The translations under genes and the position numbers were made by a program. A DNA stretch of 64,000 nucleotides, taken from positions 62,001 through 126,000 of the forward strand of contig NZ_QJUM01000004.1 of NCBI RefSeq assembly GCF_004327355.1, given 5' to 3'. This document shows positions 39,846 to 50,000 of the stretch, in pieces; the first letter of the stretch is position 1; the number at the start of each line of letters is the position of its first letter. The notes beneath the pieces were generated by a model. That model saw nothing but the letters and a program-made list of their open reading frames with translations. It did no database searches and was not told the DNA's origin. Source of the DNA: Phytopseudomonas dryadis (lineage in GTDB: Bacteria; Pseudomonadota; Gammaproteobacteria; Pseudomonadales; Pseudomonadaceae).

Positions 39846-40400
39846 TCAGTGCAGCGAAGGCTTGGGCACTGCTGCAACGGGCTTGGCGCACTCGCTGAAC
39901 AGCAGCAGCGGGGCGACGCGCAGGTACTCCATCACCTCCATGTAATCGCTCTCGCCGTCTTCGGACTCGTCCAGCGCGTTCTGCACCTGGGCGATGGCGG
40001 ACAGATCCTGCAACACCTCCATGGCTTCGGCGCTCAGCGCGGCATCGCCGGCGGCCAGGCCGAAACCACCGAGAAAACCCTGGCACCATTGCCCCAGGGC
40101 CGCCGCACGTTCGGCCAGGGGCGCGTCGTCCGAGGGCAGCAACAGCACCACGGTGACGTCATCGCCGGTCAGCTCGCCCCTGACCATTTCCTGCAGGCCG
40201 ATCAGCGCCTGGCGGACGTTGTCCTGGGGCGCCCCGCCGAGCAGCTCGGCGGCATCCACCAGCCAGGGATCGACCTCGAAGCCGGCGCCGGCGCAACTGC
40301 GCCCCAGCAGCAGGCCATGCAGTTCGGCGGGAGAAACGGGATTGCCGCCACTGGCGAGCAGGGTGGCGAACGCAGCGTAGGGAGAACTGGAAGTCGGCAT
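39846..40400 (-). CDS. UPF0149/YgfB-family protein
   Basis: The 184-residue protein begins [20 protein letters not shown] and has the YgfB signature ([33 protein letters not shown] about 107-120; [19 protein letters not shown] about 151-169). In P. aeruginosa a YgfB protein lowers expression of the amidase AmpDh3 and so affects beta-lactam resistance; the same role here is inferred. It is the first gene of the ygfB-pepP-ubiH-ubiI run and is divergent from the zapB-like gene. Confidence 0.9.
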   Translation of the reverse strand: MPTSSSPYAAFATLLASGGNPVSPAELHGLLLGRSCAGAGFEVDPWLVDAAELLGGAPQDNVRQALIGLQEMVRGELTGDDVTVVLLLPSDDAPLAERAAALGQWCQGFLGGFGLAAGDAALSAEAMEVLQDLSAIAQVQNALDESEDGESDYMEVMEYLRVAPLLLFSECAKPVAAVPKPSLH

Positions 40401-40545
40401 CGATCACTAGGCGCCAGACGGCGCAGTCACTAGAATGGGGGCTCGTATCCTAGCACCGGCAAGCGCGCCAAGACCATCAGCGGGTTTGACCCCGCCTGCC
40501 GGGGCGCCTATACAGTCCGCTCAACCCTTGCCCTAGCGAGAGCCC

Positions 40546-40755
40546 ATGGAAGACGCCGATCTACAAGCCCTAACGGCCAAACTGGAATTGCTGATCCAGC
40601 GCGTCGAGCGACTCAAGGCGCACAATCGTCTTCTGCTGGCGAGTGAGCAATCCTGGCGTGAAGAACGCGCCCATCTGATAGAAAAGAACGAAATGGCCCG
40701 GCACAAGGTCGAATCGATGATTTCGCGCCTCAAAGCCCTGGAGCAGGACTCATGA
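40546..40755 (+). CDS. short coiled-coil protein, TIGR02449/ZapB-like
   Basis: The 69-residue protein (MEDADLQALTAKLELLIQRV...) is one long amphipathic coiled coil with leucines in heptad positions throughout. It is the usual neighbour upstream of zapA in pseudomonads and resembles ZapB in size and shape. Its stop overlaps the zapA start by four bases. A link to the Z-ring through ZapA is inferred. Confidence 0.85.
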   Translation: MEDADLQALTAKLELLIQRVERLKAHNRLLLASEQSWREERAHLIEKNEMARHKVESMISRLKALEQDS

Positions 40756-41063
40756 CCCAATCGAATACCGTTACCGTCCAGATTCTGGACAAAGAATATT
40801 GCATCGCCTGCCCGGTGGATGAACGCGGCAACCTGCAGAGCGCCGCCCGCTACCTGGACGGCAAGATGCGCGAGATCCGCAGCGGCGGCAAAGTCATCGG
40901 CGCCGACCGCGTGGCGGTCATGGCGGCGCTCAACATCACCCACGAACTGCTGCACAAGCAGCAGCACCTGGACCAGCAGGCCAGCACCAACCGTGAGCAA
41001 CTGCGCGACCTGCTCGGCCGTGTCGACAATGCCCTGGATGACACCGATGGCCGCGGTGTCTGA
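40752..41063 (+). CDS. zapA: cell-division protein ZapA
   Basis: The 103-residue protein begins MTQSNTVTVQILDKEYCIAC and includes RGNLQSAARYLDGKMREIR and ADRVAVMAALNITHELL, followed by a coiled-coil C-terminus. These match the ZapA family, which cross-links FtsZ protofilaments in the Z ring. It overlaps the coiled-coil gene upstream, and 6S RNA follows within about 30 bases. Confidence 0.94.
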   Translation: MTQSNTVTVQILDKEYCIACPVDERGNLQSAARYLDGKMREIRSGGKVIGADRVAVMAALNITHELLHKQQHLDQQASTNREQLRDLLGRVDNALDDTDGRGV

Positions 41064-41084
41064 CCAACGGTCGACACTTTGCGG

Positions 41085-41090
41085 TATACT
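41085..41090 (+). promoter_or_regulatory. -10 box of the 6S RNA promoter
   Basis: TATACT is placed about seven bases ahead of the expected 5' end of 6S RNA. CTGACC at 41060-41065 is a possible -35, with a long 19-base spacer. Confidence 0.55.
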
Positions 41091-41097
41091 GGCCACC

Positions 41098-41277
41098 GCT
41101 CCCTGGAGTGTGCGCCAGTCGGTGATGTCCCTGAGCCGATACGCACAAACCCGGGGGTTGCAAGTTGAGGCCGGTGTGCATGTCCGCTCGACGGAAAGCC
41201 TTAACGCCTCCTGCAACCTCCACCTTGAACTTTCGGGTTCAAGGGCTAAACCGACAGCGGCACGTCGGGGAGTCACA
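41098..41277 (+). ncRNA. ssrS: 6S RNA (regulator of sigma-70 RNA polymerase)
   Basis: The region between zapA and ygfA folds as a 6S-type long hairpin. The 5' part CTCCCTGGAGTGTGCGCCAG and the 3' part GGCACGTCGGGGAGTCACAC can pair, and the centre (GTTGCAAGTTGAGGCCGG ... GCCTCCTGCAACCTCC) leaves the typical large bubble. In gamma-proteobacteria ssrS lies immediately upstream of ygfA, as here. It mimics an open promoter and binds sigma-70 holoenzyme in stationary phase. Ends are estimated to within about ten bases. Confidence 0.85.
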
Positions 41278-41283
41278 CCTTGC

Positions 41284-41318
41284 AGCCCCTTGCCGGCCCG
41301 GTCCGACAAGGGGCTTTT
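41284..41318 (+). terminator. terminator-like hairpin between 6S RNA and ygfA
   Basis: AGCCCCTTG (41284-41292) pairs with CAAGGGGCT (41307-41315), followed by TTT. It may end 6S RNA transcription, with some read-through into ygfA. Confidence 0.7.
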
Positions 41319-41327
41319 CGTTACAGC

Positions 41328-41924
41328 ATGATCGACTGCCAAGACCTCAGCCGCGCGCAATTGCGCCGCCTGCTGCGCCAGCGACGACGCTCGCTCGCCG
41401 CCCATGCCCAGCGTCAGGCCGCCCGTGCGCTGTACCGGCAGCTGGCTCAGCACCCCCTGTTTCGTCGCGCCCGCCATATTGCCCTGTACCTGAGCAATGA
41501 CGGGGAAATCGATCCCCGCCTGCTCATGGCGGCGGCCCATACCCGCGGCAAGCAGGTCTATCTGCCCGTGCTCAGCCCCTGGCCCCGCAGCAAGATGGTG
41601 TTCCAGCGCATCGAACGCAACGAGCCCCTGTCGGCCAATCGCTTCGGCATTGCCGAACCACTGCGCAACGGCAAGCGCCAGCGCAGGATCTGGGCCCTGG
41701 ATCTGATCCTCCTGCCACTGGTGGGCTTCGACCGCCATGGCGGGCGCCTGGGCATGGGCGGAGGCTTCTACGACCGCAGCCTGGCCTACCGGGCCAGGCG
41801 CAAAAATTGGCACAAACCGACACTGCTCGGGCTGGCCCACGGCTGTCAGCAGGTGGAACGCCTGCCCATGGCCAGCTGGGACGTGCCGCTCGCGGCCACG
41901 GTGACGGACGAAGGCTGGTATTAG
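41328..41924 (+). CDS. ygfA: 5-formyltetrahydrofolate cyclo-ligase family protein
   Basis: The 198-residue protein has the family motifs: N-terminal basic RAQLRRLLRQRRRSL, substrate-binding LYLSNDGEIDPRLLM (about 47-61), and the ATP/metal motif GFDRHGGRLGMGGGFYDRSL (about 131-150). The enzyme converts 5-formyl-THF to 5,10-methenyl-THF using ATP. It is co-transcribed with 6S RNA in related bacteria. The ATG at 41328 lies just after the hairpin; a frame opening at 41280 overlaps it and is rejected. Confidence 0.92.
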   Translation: MIDCQDLSRAQLRRLLRQRRRSLAAHAQRQAARALYRQLAQHPLFRRARHIALYLSNDGEIDPRLLMAAAHTRGKQVYLPVLSPWPRSKMVFQRIERNEPLSANRFGIAEPLRNGKRQRRIWALDLILLPLVGFDRHGGRLGMGGGFYDRSLAYRARRKNWHKPTLLGLAHGCQQVERLPMASWDVPLAATVTDEGWY

Positions 41925-42011
41925 CGTGACAGACAGCAGCGCCAATGCAGCCGGGTTGGCGGTCGAGACGCTCACCCGTCGGGGGCGGCCAGACCGGCAG
42001 CCTCGCCGCGA

Positions 42012-42152
42012 CTACTGCGCCCGGGTAGCGGAAAAACCGGCGACGGGCGCACCATCCGAGTGCCGCCACTGACTCTGGGTGTAACCGGTCGTCACCATGC
42101 CGACACTGAACAGAATGACCAATACCCACAACAGATCTGGTTTACGCCTCAT
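42012..42152 (-). CDS. 46-residue single-pass membrane protein, unnamed
   Basis: A short minus-strand frame starts at the ATG at 42152 with GGGGGAGG seven bases upstream, an unusually strong ribosome site, and ends with TAG at 42012. It begins MRRKPDLLWVLVILFSVGMV, a positively charged start and one hydrophobic segment (about residues 7-22). A polar end with TQSQWRHSDGAP follows. The profile is that of a small inner-membrane protein. I recall short proteins of this kind beside ygfA in other pseudomonads but have no name for it. It sits between ygfA and the EVE gene. Confidence 0.7.
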   Translation of the reverse strand: MRRKPDLLWVLVILFSVGMVTTGYTQSQWRHSDGAPVAGFSATRAQ

Positions 42153-42281
42153 CGGTTGCCTCCCCCTTTCAGGCAAACTGCACGTGTATCCGGCAGACGC
42201 TCATCGTCGGCGCTGCTCGAATCGCCCTGCCCACGAGCGACCCTCGCTCGCCGTGACATCCCGACTCCTGGAGCAAAGTTC

Positions 42282-42731
42282 ATGCCCTATTGGCTGATGA
42301 AGTCCGAACCCGACGAATTATCCATCCACGACCTGCAACGTCTCGGGCGCGCACGCTGGGACGGCGTGCGCAACTACCAGGCACGCAACTTCATCCGCAG
42401 CATGCAGACGGGCGATCTGTTCCTCTTCTATCATTCCAGCTGCCCCCTGCCGGGCGTCGCCGGCATTGCCCGCGTCGAAGGCCCGGCCTACCCGGACCCG
42501 GCGGCGCTGGATCGCCAGAGCCCTTACTTCGACGCCAAGGCCAGCGCCGAAAAGAACCCCTGGAGCGCCATCGACGTGGCTTTCGTCGAGGCCTTCGCGC
42601 GGGTCATCCCGCTGGCCGAACTGAAAGCCCAGAACGCCCTGCTGGAGTTGCCGCTGGTGCAGAAAGGCAGTCGCCTGTCGGTGATGCCCGTCACCGAGCC
42701 ACAGTGGACGGCCATCCTCGCGCTACGCTGA
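42282..42731 (+). CDS. EVE-domain protein
   Basis: The 149-residue protein has the EVE fold pattern: MPYWLMKSEPDELSIHDL at the start, RWDGVRNYQARNFIRSMQTG (about 27-46), and FYHSSCPLPGVAGIARVEG (about 51-69). The aromatic cage of this PUA-like domain is thought to bind modified nucleotides in RNA or DNA. GGAG about eight bases upstream supports the ATG at 42282. EVE genes are found near 6S/ygfA in many proteobacteria. Confidence 0.92.
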   Translation: MPYWLMKSEPDELSIHDLQRLGRARWDGVRNYQARNFIRSMQTGDLFLFYHSSCPLPGVAGIARVEGPAYPDPAALDRQSPYFDAKASAEKNPWSAIDVAFVEAFARVIPLAELKAQNALLELPLVQKGSRLSVMPVTEPQWTAILALR

Positions 42732-42788
42732 CAAGCCAGGTCGCGGCAATGCGCTCCCGACGGCCCGGACGGAGCTGGCACCGCGGAC

Positions 42789-43196
42789 TCAACCCTGCAG
42801 GATCAGGTTGTTGAACAGCAGGTCCTCGACCAGCGGCCGGCCTTCTTCGTCGCTCAGCACCTGCTGCACCTGCTTCAGGGCCTCCTGGCGCAGCAGCTCC
42901 TTGGCATCCGGCGAGGCCAGGCTTTCTTCGGTCTGCTGGGAGAACAGCATCACCAGTTGATTGCGGATCAACGGCTCGTGATGGATGACCTTGGCCTCGG
43001 CGTCGACACCGGTCACACGCAGGGCGACATCGGCCTTGTAGAACTTGAGCCTGGGACCGACGCCGTAGTTGCCGACCAGCGCCGGCACCAGGTTGTGATA
43101 GATCACCTGGGGGGCGGCACCTTCCTTTTTTTCTTCCTCGGCGAGGACCGGGAGCGAGAGCGCACAAGCAAGCAAGAGGGCGACGACGGTTTTCAC
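42789..43196 (-). CDS. exported FliL-like protein
   Basis: The protein of about 135 residues has a signal peptide (MKTVVALLLACALSLPVLA, then EEEKKEG) and a FliL-like body (YHNLVPALVGNYGVGPRLKF; DVALRV; HHEPLIRNQLVMLFSQQT; LRQEALKQVQQVL). FliL-domain proteins associate with the flagellar basal body, but this one is outside any flagellar cluster and its role is open. GTG at 43196 is chosen because GGAG lies nine bases upstream and a classic signal peptide results; an in-frame ATG at 43211 adds five residues. Confidence 0.85.
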   Translation of the reverse strand: MKTVVALLLACALSLPVLAEEEKKEGAAPQVIYHNLVPALVGNYGVGPRLKFYKADVALRVTGVDAEAKVIHHEPLIRNQLVMLFSQQTEESLASPDAKELLRQEALKQVQQVLSDEEGRPLVEDLLFNNLILQG

Positions 43197-43346
43197 GGGA
43201 CGAATCTCCATTGGGTTGCCGGCAAGCATAGCAACGCCTGCGCCCGAGCCCAATGCTTATAGCCGGCCATCAGGCCGGGCCATGCTCGTTGACCTCCCTC
43301 ACCACCTTTCTACACTGCAGAACATTCATAGAAAGAGGTTGCCGAG

Positions 43347-44324
43347 ATGAAAGCGCTGCTGTGCAAGGCCTTCGGCCCCGCCGAGACCCTGGTTCTGGAA
43401 GAGGTCGCCGCGCCGCGCGCGAAAGGTAACGAAGTGCTGCTGGAGGTGCATGCCGCCGGGGTCAACTTTCCCGACACCCTGATCATCGAGGGCAACTATC
43501 AGTTCAAGCCGCCCTTGCCGTTCAGCCCCGGTGGCGAAGCCGCTGGCGTGGTGACGGCGGTCGGCGACAAGGTCGCGCACCTCAAGGTCGGTGACCGGGT
43601 CATGGCGCTCACCGGCTGGGGCAGCTTCGCCGAACAGGTCGCCGTGCCCGCCTACAACGTCATGCCGATCCCGGACAGCATGGACTTCACCAACGCCGCG
43701 GCCTTCGGCATGACCTACGGCACCTCGCTGCATGCGCTGCAACAGCGGGCCCGACTGCAACCCGGCGAAACCCTGCTGGTGCTCGGCGCCTCGGGCGGCG
43801 TCGGCCTGGCGGCGGTGGAAATCGGCAAGGCCATGGGCGCCCGGGTGATCGCCGCGGCGAGCAGCGCGGCGAAACTGACGGTGGCGAAGAACGCCGGTGC
43901 CGACGAACTGATCGATTACGCCACCCAGAACCTCAAGGACGAGATCAAACGCCTGACCAATGGCCAGGGCGCCGATGTGATCGTCGACCCGGTCGGCGGC
44001 GTCCTGTTCGATCAGGCCATACGCGGCATTGCCTGGAACGGGCGCCTGCTGGTGATCGGTTTCGCCAGCGGACGCATCCCGGAACTGCCGGTAAACCTGG
44101 CGCTGCTCAAGGGCGCGGCGGTGCTCGGCGTATTCTGGGGCGCGTTCGCCCAGCGCCAGCCCGCCGACAATGCGGCCAACTTCCAGCAATTGCTGCAGTG
44201 GTTCGCCGAGGGCAAAGTCAAGCCGCTGGTGTCGCAGACCTATCCTCTGGAACGGGCCGCCGAGGCGATCACCGCCCTGGGCCAGCGCAAGGCGGTGGGC
44301 AAGCTGGTGATCCAGGTGCGCTAA
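43347..44324 (+). CDS. NADPH:quinone oxidoreductase family protein (zinc-free MDR)
   Basis: The 325-residue protein has the medium-chain-reductase layout: GroES-like N-terminus (EVLLEVHAAGVNFPDTLII, about 29-47; FSPGGEAAGVVTAVG) and Rossmann nucleotide-binding LVLGASGGVGLAAVEIGKAM (about 145-164). No zinc ligands are seen, as expected for the quinone-reductase branch. The substrate could be a quinone or an enoyl compound. AAAGAGG lies about seven bases upstream of the ATG. A 7-bp tandem array follows the stop. Confidence 0.9.
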   Translation: MKALLCKAFGPAETLVLEEVAAPRAKGNEVLLEVHAAGVNFPDTLIIEGNYQFKPPLPFSPGGEAAGVVTAVGDKVAHLKVGDRVMALTGWGSFAEQVAVPAYNVMPIPDSMDFTNAAAFGMTYGTSLHALQQRARLQPGETLLVLGASGGVGLAAVEIGKAMGARVIAAASSAAKLTVAKNAGADELIDYATQNLKDEIKRLTNGQGADVIVDPVGGVLFDQAIRGIAWNGRLLVIGFASGRIPELPVNLALLKGAAVLGVFWGAFAQRQPADNAANFQQLLQWFAEGKVKPLVSQTYPLERAAEAITALGQRKAVGKLVIQVR

Positions 44325-44330
44325 AGCAGC

Positions 44331-44430
44331 TACAAGCTACAAGCTACAAGCTACAAGCTACAAGCTACAAGCTACAAGACAAAGCATAGGTGCTCTTGCT
44401 TGTAGCTTGGAGCTTGTGGCTTGCCGCTTA
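44331..44430. repeat. 7-bp tandem repeat (GCTACAA) with inverted partner
   Basis: About seven copies of GCTACAA (44331-44378) are followed after about 20 bases by TTGTAGCTTGGAGCTTGTGG. This can fold back on the array as a long hairpin between two convergent genes. Copy number is likely to vary between strains. Confidence 0.85.
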
Positions 44431-45393
44431 TCTAGGCGCGTAGGCGAAGACGTCGGCGCGCATCTGATGGGCGTCCATGCCGGCTTCGACCAGGGCGTCC
44501 AGGGTCGCGTAGACCATGGCTGGCGAACCGCTGGCATAGACGTGCAACGCGCCGAGATCGGCGAAATCCTCGCGGATCGCTTCGTGCAGCAGGCCGCAGC
44601 GGCCCTGCCAGCCACACTGGTCGCTGACCACCTGGTGCAGGAACAGATTGGGCAGTTGTCGCCATTCGTCCCAGTGCGGCAAGGCGTAGAAATCCTCGGG
44701 CCGGCGCGCGCCCCAGTACAGGTGCACCGGATGCGCGAAGCCCCGGGAGCGGCACTCCTCGATCAGACTGTGCATCTGCGCCATGCCGGTGCCCGCCGCG
44801 ATCAGCACCAGCGGGCCATCCGGCAGCTCGGCCAGGTGGGCGTCGCCGAACGGCAGTTGCACCCGCGCCATGCCCTGCTCGCGCAGCTGCTGCAGCAGGT
44901 TCAGCGCACTGCTCTCGCGACCGAGGATGTGCAGTTCCAGATCGCGCCCACACTGGGGCGCCGAGGCCAGGGAAAACGCCGACTGCTCGCCATCCTCGCG
45001 CTCGATCAGCAGGTACTGCCCGGCGTGATAGCGCGGCGGCCTGCCGGCCGGCGCCCGCAGACGCACCCGCCAGACATCGCCACCGGCATCCTCGCAGGCC
45101 AGCACCTGACAACTCAGCTTACGCACCGCTAGCTCGCCCGGCGCCAGCACCCCGTCCCAGTGCAGCACGCAGTCTTCCAGCGGCTCGGCCAGGCAGGTGT
45201 ACAGCTCGCCATGCTCGAGTTCGACGCCGTTCTGGCGTACCCGCCCTTCCACCAGCAACGCGGCGCAGACATGGCAATTGCCGTTGCGGCAGCTCTGCGG
45301 GCAGCTGTAACCGAGGCGCCGGGCACCGTCGAGAATGCGTTCGCCGTCCTCGATCTGCAGGACGGCGCCGGACGGTTGCAGGGTGACCTTCAT
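44428..45393 (-). CDS. ferredoxin reductase with N-terminal 2Fe-2S domain
   Basis: The 321-residue protein has an N-terminal plant-type [2Fe-2S] domain (GYSCPQSCRNGNCHVCAALL, about 28-47, with the fourth Cys in LYTCLAEP). An FAD-binding reductase domain follows (PRYHAGQYLLIEREDGEQSA; FSLASAP), and an NAD(P)-binding domain (LVLIAAGTGMAQMHSLIEEC, about 205-224). It resembles CDP-6-deoxy-glucoseen reductase-like and phenol/toluene-type reductases; the electron acceptor is unknown. It starts within the ubiD stop (one-base overlap). A link to ubiquinone synthesis is inferred only from that. Confidence 0.88.
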   Translation of the reverse strand: MKVTLQPSGAVLQIEDGERILDGARRLGYSCPQSCRNGNCHVCAALLVEGRVRQNGVELEHGELYTCLAEPLEDCVLHWDGVLAPGELAVRKLSCQVLACEDAGGDVWRVRLRAPAGRPPRYHAGQYLLIEREDGEQSAFSLASAPQCGRDLELHILGRESSALNLLQQLREQGMARVQLPFGDAHLAELPDGPLVLIAAGTGMAQMHSLIEECRSRGFAHPVHLYWGARRPEDFYALPHWDEWRQLPNLFLHQVVSDQCGWQGRCGLLHEAIREDFADLGALHVYASGSPAMVYATLDALVEAGMDAHQMRADVFAYAPR

Positions 45394-46859
45394 CAATCGA
45401 TTCCCAACTGGCTCCAGATTTCGTCGACCCGGCGCGTCACCGCGTCGTCCTTGACGATGGCACGCCCCCACTCGCGACTGGTCTCGCCCGGCCACTTGTG
45501 GGTGGCGTCCAGGCCCATCTTCGAGCCCAGGCCGGACACCGGCGAGGCGAAGTCCAGGTAGTCGATCGGCGTGTTGTCGATCATCACCGTGTCGCGCTTG
45601 GGGTCCATACGCGTGGTGATGGCCCAGATCACGTCGTTCCAGTCGCGGGCGTCGATGTCGTCGTCGGTGACGATGACGAACTTGGTGTACATGAACTGTC
45701 GCAAGAACGACCAGACACCGAGCATCACCCGCTTGGCGTGGCCCGGGTACTGCTTCTTCATGGTCACCACCGCCATGCGGTAGGAACAACCTTCCGGCGG
45801 CAGGTAGAAGTCGGTGATCTCGGGGAACTGCTTCTGCAGGATGGGCACGAACACTTCGTTCAGCGCCACGCCGAGAATCGCCGGCTCATCCGGCGGCCGG
45901 CCGGTGTAGGTGCTGTGGTAGATGGGGTCGCGGCGACGGGTGATGCGCTCGACGGTGAACACCGGGAAGGTGTCGACCTCGTTGTAGTAGCCGGTGTGAT
46001 CGCCGTAGGGACCTTCCGGAGCGGTCTCGCCGGGATGGATCACCCCTTCGAGGACGATTTCGGCACTGGCCGGCACCTGCAGCTCGCTGCCACGGCACTT
46101 CACCAGTTCGGTGCGATGGCCACGCAGCAGGCCGGCGAAGGCATATTCGGAAAGGCTGTCCGGCACCGGGGTGACGGCGCCGAGAATGGTCGCCGGATCG
46201 GCGCCCAGGGCCACCGCCACCGGATACGGCTGGTCCGGATACTTCTCGCACCAGTCACGGTAATCCAGGGCGCCGCCACGGTGGCTGAGCCAGCGCATGA
46301 TCACCTTGTTGCGACCGATGACCTGCTGGCGATAGATACCGAGGTTCTGCCGCTCCTTGTTCGGGCCCTTGGTGACGGTCAGGCCCCAGGTGATCAGCGG
46401 CGCCACGTCGCCCGGCCAGCAATGCTGGATCGGCAGCTTGCCGAGGTCGATGTCGTCGCCCTCCTCGATCACCTCATGACAAGGCGCGTCCTTGAGCACC
46501 TTGGGCGCCATGCTGATGACCTTCTTGAAGATCGGCAGCTTCGACCAGGCGTCCTTGAGCCCCTTCGGCGGCTCGGGCTCCTTGAGAAAGGCCAGCAATT
46601 TGCCGATCTCGCGCAGCTCCGACACCGCCTCCGCGCCCATGCCCAGCGCCACGCGCTTCGGCGTACCGAACAGGTTGCCGAGTACCGGCACGTCGTGGCC
46701 AGTGGGATTCTCGAACAACAGAGCCGGGCCACCCTTGCGCAGGGTGCGGTCGCAGATCTCGGTCATTTCCAGGATCGGCGACACCGGCGCCTGAATGCGC
46801 TTGAGCTCGCCGCGCTCTTCCAGGCCGCGGATAAAGTCGCGCAGGTCGCGATACTGCAT
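45393..46859 (-). CDS. ubiD: 3-octaprenyl-4-hydroxybenzoate carboxy-lyase UbiD
   Basis: The 488-residue protein begins [20 protein letters not shown] and has the prenylated-flavin decarboxylase motifs. These are [20 protein letters not shown] (about 170-189), [39 protein letters not shown] and [11 protein letters not shown] with the catalytic Glu-Arg region. It removes the carboxyl group of the prenylated 4-hydroxybenzoate ring in ubiquinone synthesis and needs UbiX-made prenyl-FMN. The start at 46859 follows GAGAGG; a frame from 46886 is longer than usual. Left neighbour of the restriction island. Confidence 0.95.
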   Translation of the reverse strand: MQYRDLRDFIRGLEERGELKRIQAPVSPILEMTEICDRTLRKGGPALLFENPTGHDVPVLGNLFGTPKRVALGMGAEAVSELREIGKLLAFLKEPEPPKGLKDAWSKLPIFKKVISMAPKVLKDAPCHEVIEEGDDIDLGKLPIQHCWPGDVAPLITWGLTVTKGPNKERQNLGIYRQQVIGRNKVIMRWLSHRGGALDYRDWCEKYPDQPYPVAVALGADPATILGAVTPVPDSLSEYAFAGLLRGHRTELVKCRGSELQVPASAEIVLEGVIHPGETAPEGPYGDHTGYYNEVDTFPVFTVERITRRRDPIYHSTYTGRPPDEPAILGVALNEVFVPILQKQFPEITDFYLPPEGCSYRMAVVTMKKQYPGHAKRVMLGVWSFLRQFMYTKFVIVTDDDIDARDWNDVIWAITTRMDPKRDTVMIDNTPIDYLDFASPVSGLGSKMGLDATHKWPGETSREWGRAIVKDDAVTRRVDEIWSQLGID

Positions 46860-47024
46860 GCTGGAGCCTCTCGAATCGGGGCGCAAAGTTTAGCGCCGAA
46901 GTGGGGTTTTCAGAAGGTCTGCAGCGACAGTCTCCGCTCTTCAACCCTGCGTGACACTGAAACACATCGGTCGATTGCGAATTCGTGCCCATCGTCCAAA
47001 AGTCGATTCTCAAAACAAAGAAAC

Positions 47025-50000
47025 CTATAAATCCCCTTCAACGCCGTTGAATTTCTTCACGCCTTTGAATTTCTCCACGAATGCAGAAATCTTCTGAAAG
47101 ACGCTTTGCTTCTTAGTCAGGAACTGCGGATTCAACGGACTCATCTTGGGCAGAATGGAGTTCAACTCGGTTCCGGCGTCACTGGCATATTCTCGCCGCA
47201 ACGAAGTCGTGATGTAGCGCCTTGCAGCTTCCGCATTGAGGCTCTCCCCGTTGATCAGTTCCTCGGCTTCTTGCCGCAACACAGCTTGGGCATAAGCATA
47301 GAAAGCCTCGATCACACTGGCCGCATCATCGATCTGATCGAGGTCGGTTTGATTGATGAAATCGACCACCAGGCTTTCCTTCGCCCGGTTACCCAAGCTA
47401 GCTCGAATGATCCGACGCATTTCCTCGACCAGTTCAGCCTTGCTCTTGGTTTTCTTATTGTGCTCGAAGAGCAGCTCCAGGATGTAATCCAGATTGATTT
47501 CCTGGGATTTGAGCAGATCCACTTCAAAGACCACGTCATCCCAGTCGATGGTGGATTGCTCCTTTTTAGCACCCGCTCTTTCCCGGCGCAGCCAATCACG
47601 CACATCGTTATAGGCCGAACGGTAATCCTGGATTTTTCTCTCCGCCGGCACCTTGATCGCTTGCAGCGCGGCGAGCTCTTCATCATTCAAATAATGCTGT
47701 GCCTTGAACGCCTCGACCGCCGCCGAGTCGTTCATGTCCACGCTTTGCAAGGTCTTCAGGCTGGCGAATTCATCGTAGTTCTGTAACACGTTTTCCACGC
47801 GCAGATACTCGCCAAACAGCTTGGCAAAGGCCTTTTTGTCGGACTCTTTTTCAATCGCCGTCGGGTCGGGGAAACGCTGCTCCAGCTCGGCAACCACATC
47901 GACAAAACCACGCCGCGCTTCACCCGTCAGCACGTCGGTAAAGCCCTCCATATATTCCTTGTAACTCTTCTCCAGCACCACGTTGCGGGTATGGCTGTTA
48001 CCGAACAAGGTGATGGAGTCGATGGTCGCCTGCTGCAGATCGCGAAAGGTGACGATATTGCCGAAGGTCTTGGTTGCGTCAAAAATCCGGTTGGTGCGTG
48101 AATAGGCTTGCATCAGCCCGTGATAGCGTAGGTTCTTGTCGACGAACAAGGTGTTGAGCGTAGGTGCATCGAAACCCGTGAGGAACATGCCTACCACAAT
48201 CAGCAGATCGACCTCCCTGGCTTTGACCTGCTTGGCCAGGTCGCGGTAGTAGTTCTGAAAGCCGTTGCTGTCCACGCTGAAGTTGGTTTTGAACAATCCG
48301 TTGTAGTCTGCAATGGCCGCACTCAAAAACTCCTTGGCGCTGCTGTTCATGGCAGAGACATCGAAGCTTTCGTCCTCGATCTCGCCGACCGCATCCTGCT
48401 CCTCGTTGGCCGCGAAAGAAAAGATCGTGGCAACCCGCAGCGGCTTTTCGCTGCCCGCTTGCAGAGCCCTGAAGGACTCGTAGTAAAGCTTTGCGGCATC
48501 TACGCTGCTGACCGCAAACATGGCGTTGAAGCCTTTGTTGCCCGCTTGCAAACGATGGGTTTTCTGCCGGAAGGTATTGAGGATGTACTGCGTGATTTCA
48601 CGGATGCGATCAGGGTGCAGCAAGGCCCGCCTGTTTTCCGCCGCGCTGAGTTTTTTCTCATCCTGCTCGGTTTCGATGGCCTTGAACTGTGGGCGCACAT
48701 CGTTGTAATCGACCTTGAACTTGAGCACCTTTTCATCGCGAATCGCATCGGTGATCACGTACGAGTGCAACTCAAGGCCAAACACGCTGGCCGTATCTTC
48801 CGCACCCAAGGCGTTGTGGCCGGCAAAGATCGGGGTGCCGGTAAAGCCGAACTGATAAAACTTCTTGAACCGCTTCTTCAGGTTCTTCTGCGCCTCGCCA
48901 AACTGGCTGCGGTGGCACTCGTCGAAGATAAACACCACCTGCTTACCGTAAATGGCCAGGTCGGGCTCGCTCTTCATCAGGTTATTGAGCTTCTGGATGG
49001 TGGTGACGACGATCCTGTTGTCGTCCTTGTCCAGGTTACGCTTCAGGCCCGCCGTGCTGTCCGAACCGTTCACGCTTTCCGGCGAGAAGCGCTGGTATTC
49101 CTTCATGGTCTGGTAATCCAGATCCTTGCGATCCACCACGAAGAACACCTTGTCGATGAACGGCACTTCGGTGGCCAGGCGAGCGGCCTTGAAGCTGGTC
49201 AGCGTCTTGCCGGAGCCGGTGGTGTGCCAGACGAAGCCACCACCCTCGCGGGTGCTCCACTTCTTGGCCTGATACGCGCAGTTGATCTTCCACAGAATGC
49301 GCTCCGTGGCAGCGATCTGGTAAGGGCGCATGACCAGCAGCGTGTTGCTGGTATCGAAGACCGAGTAACGCAGCAGCACCTTCAGCAAGGTGTCTTTCTG
49401 GAAGAAGGTGGCGGTGAAGTCCTTCAGATCCTTGATCAGGCTGTTATCGGCCTGCGCCCAATTCATGGTGAAGTCGAAGCTGTTCTTGTTGCGCTGCGTA
49501 GTGTTGGCAAAGTAGCGCGTGTCGGTGCCGTTGGAGATCACGAACAATTGCAGGAACTTGAACAAGGACTGTTCGCTGTTGAAGCTTTCCTTGCTGTAGC
49601 GGTGTACCTGATTGAAGGCCTCGCGAATCGCCACCCCGCGCTTCTTCAACTCCACCTGCACCAGCGGCAAGCCATTGACCAGAATCGTCACGTCGTAGCG
49701 GTTGGCATGGCTGCCGGCCTGCTCGAACTGCTTGATCACCTGCACCTTGTTGCGCAGGACGTTCTTCTTGTCCAGCAGGTAGATATTCTGGATACGGCCA
49801 TCGTCAAAGACGAAGTCGTGAATGTAGTCATCGTGAATCTTGCGAGTTTTCTCGACAATGCCGTCGCCAGGCTTGTTCAGCCAGGTGTCGACGAAGCGCT
49901 GCCACTCACCATCGGAAAACTGCGCGTCATTGAGGGTTTGTAGCTGCACGCGCACATTGGCCAGCAGGGCCTGGGGCGTATTCAGGCCCGGCGGATATTC

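Noticed and set aside
44331-44378. Possible CRISPR-like array
   Set aside because: Units are only 7 bp with no spacers; it is a simple tandem repeat.
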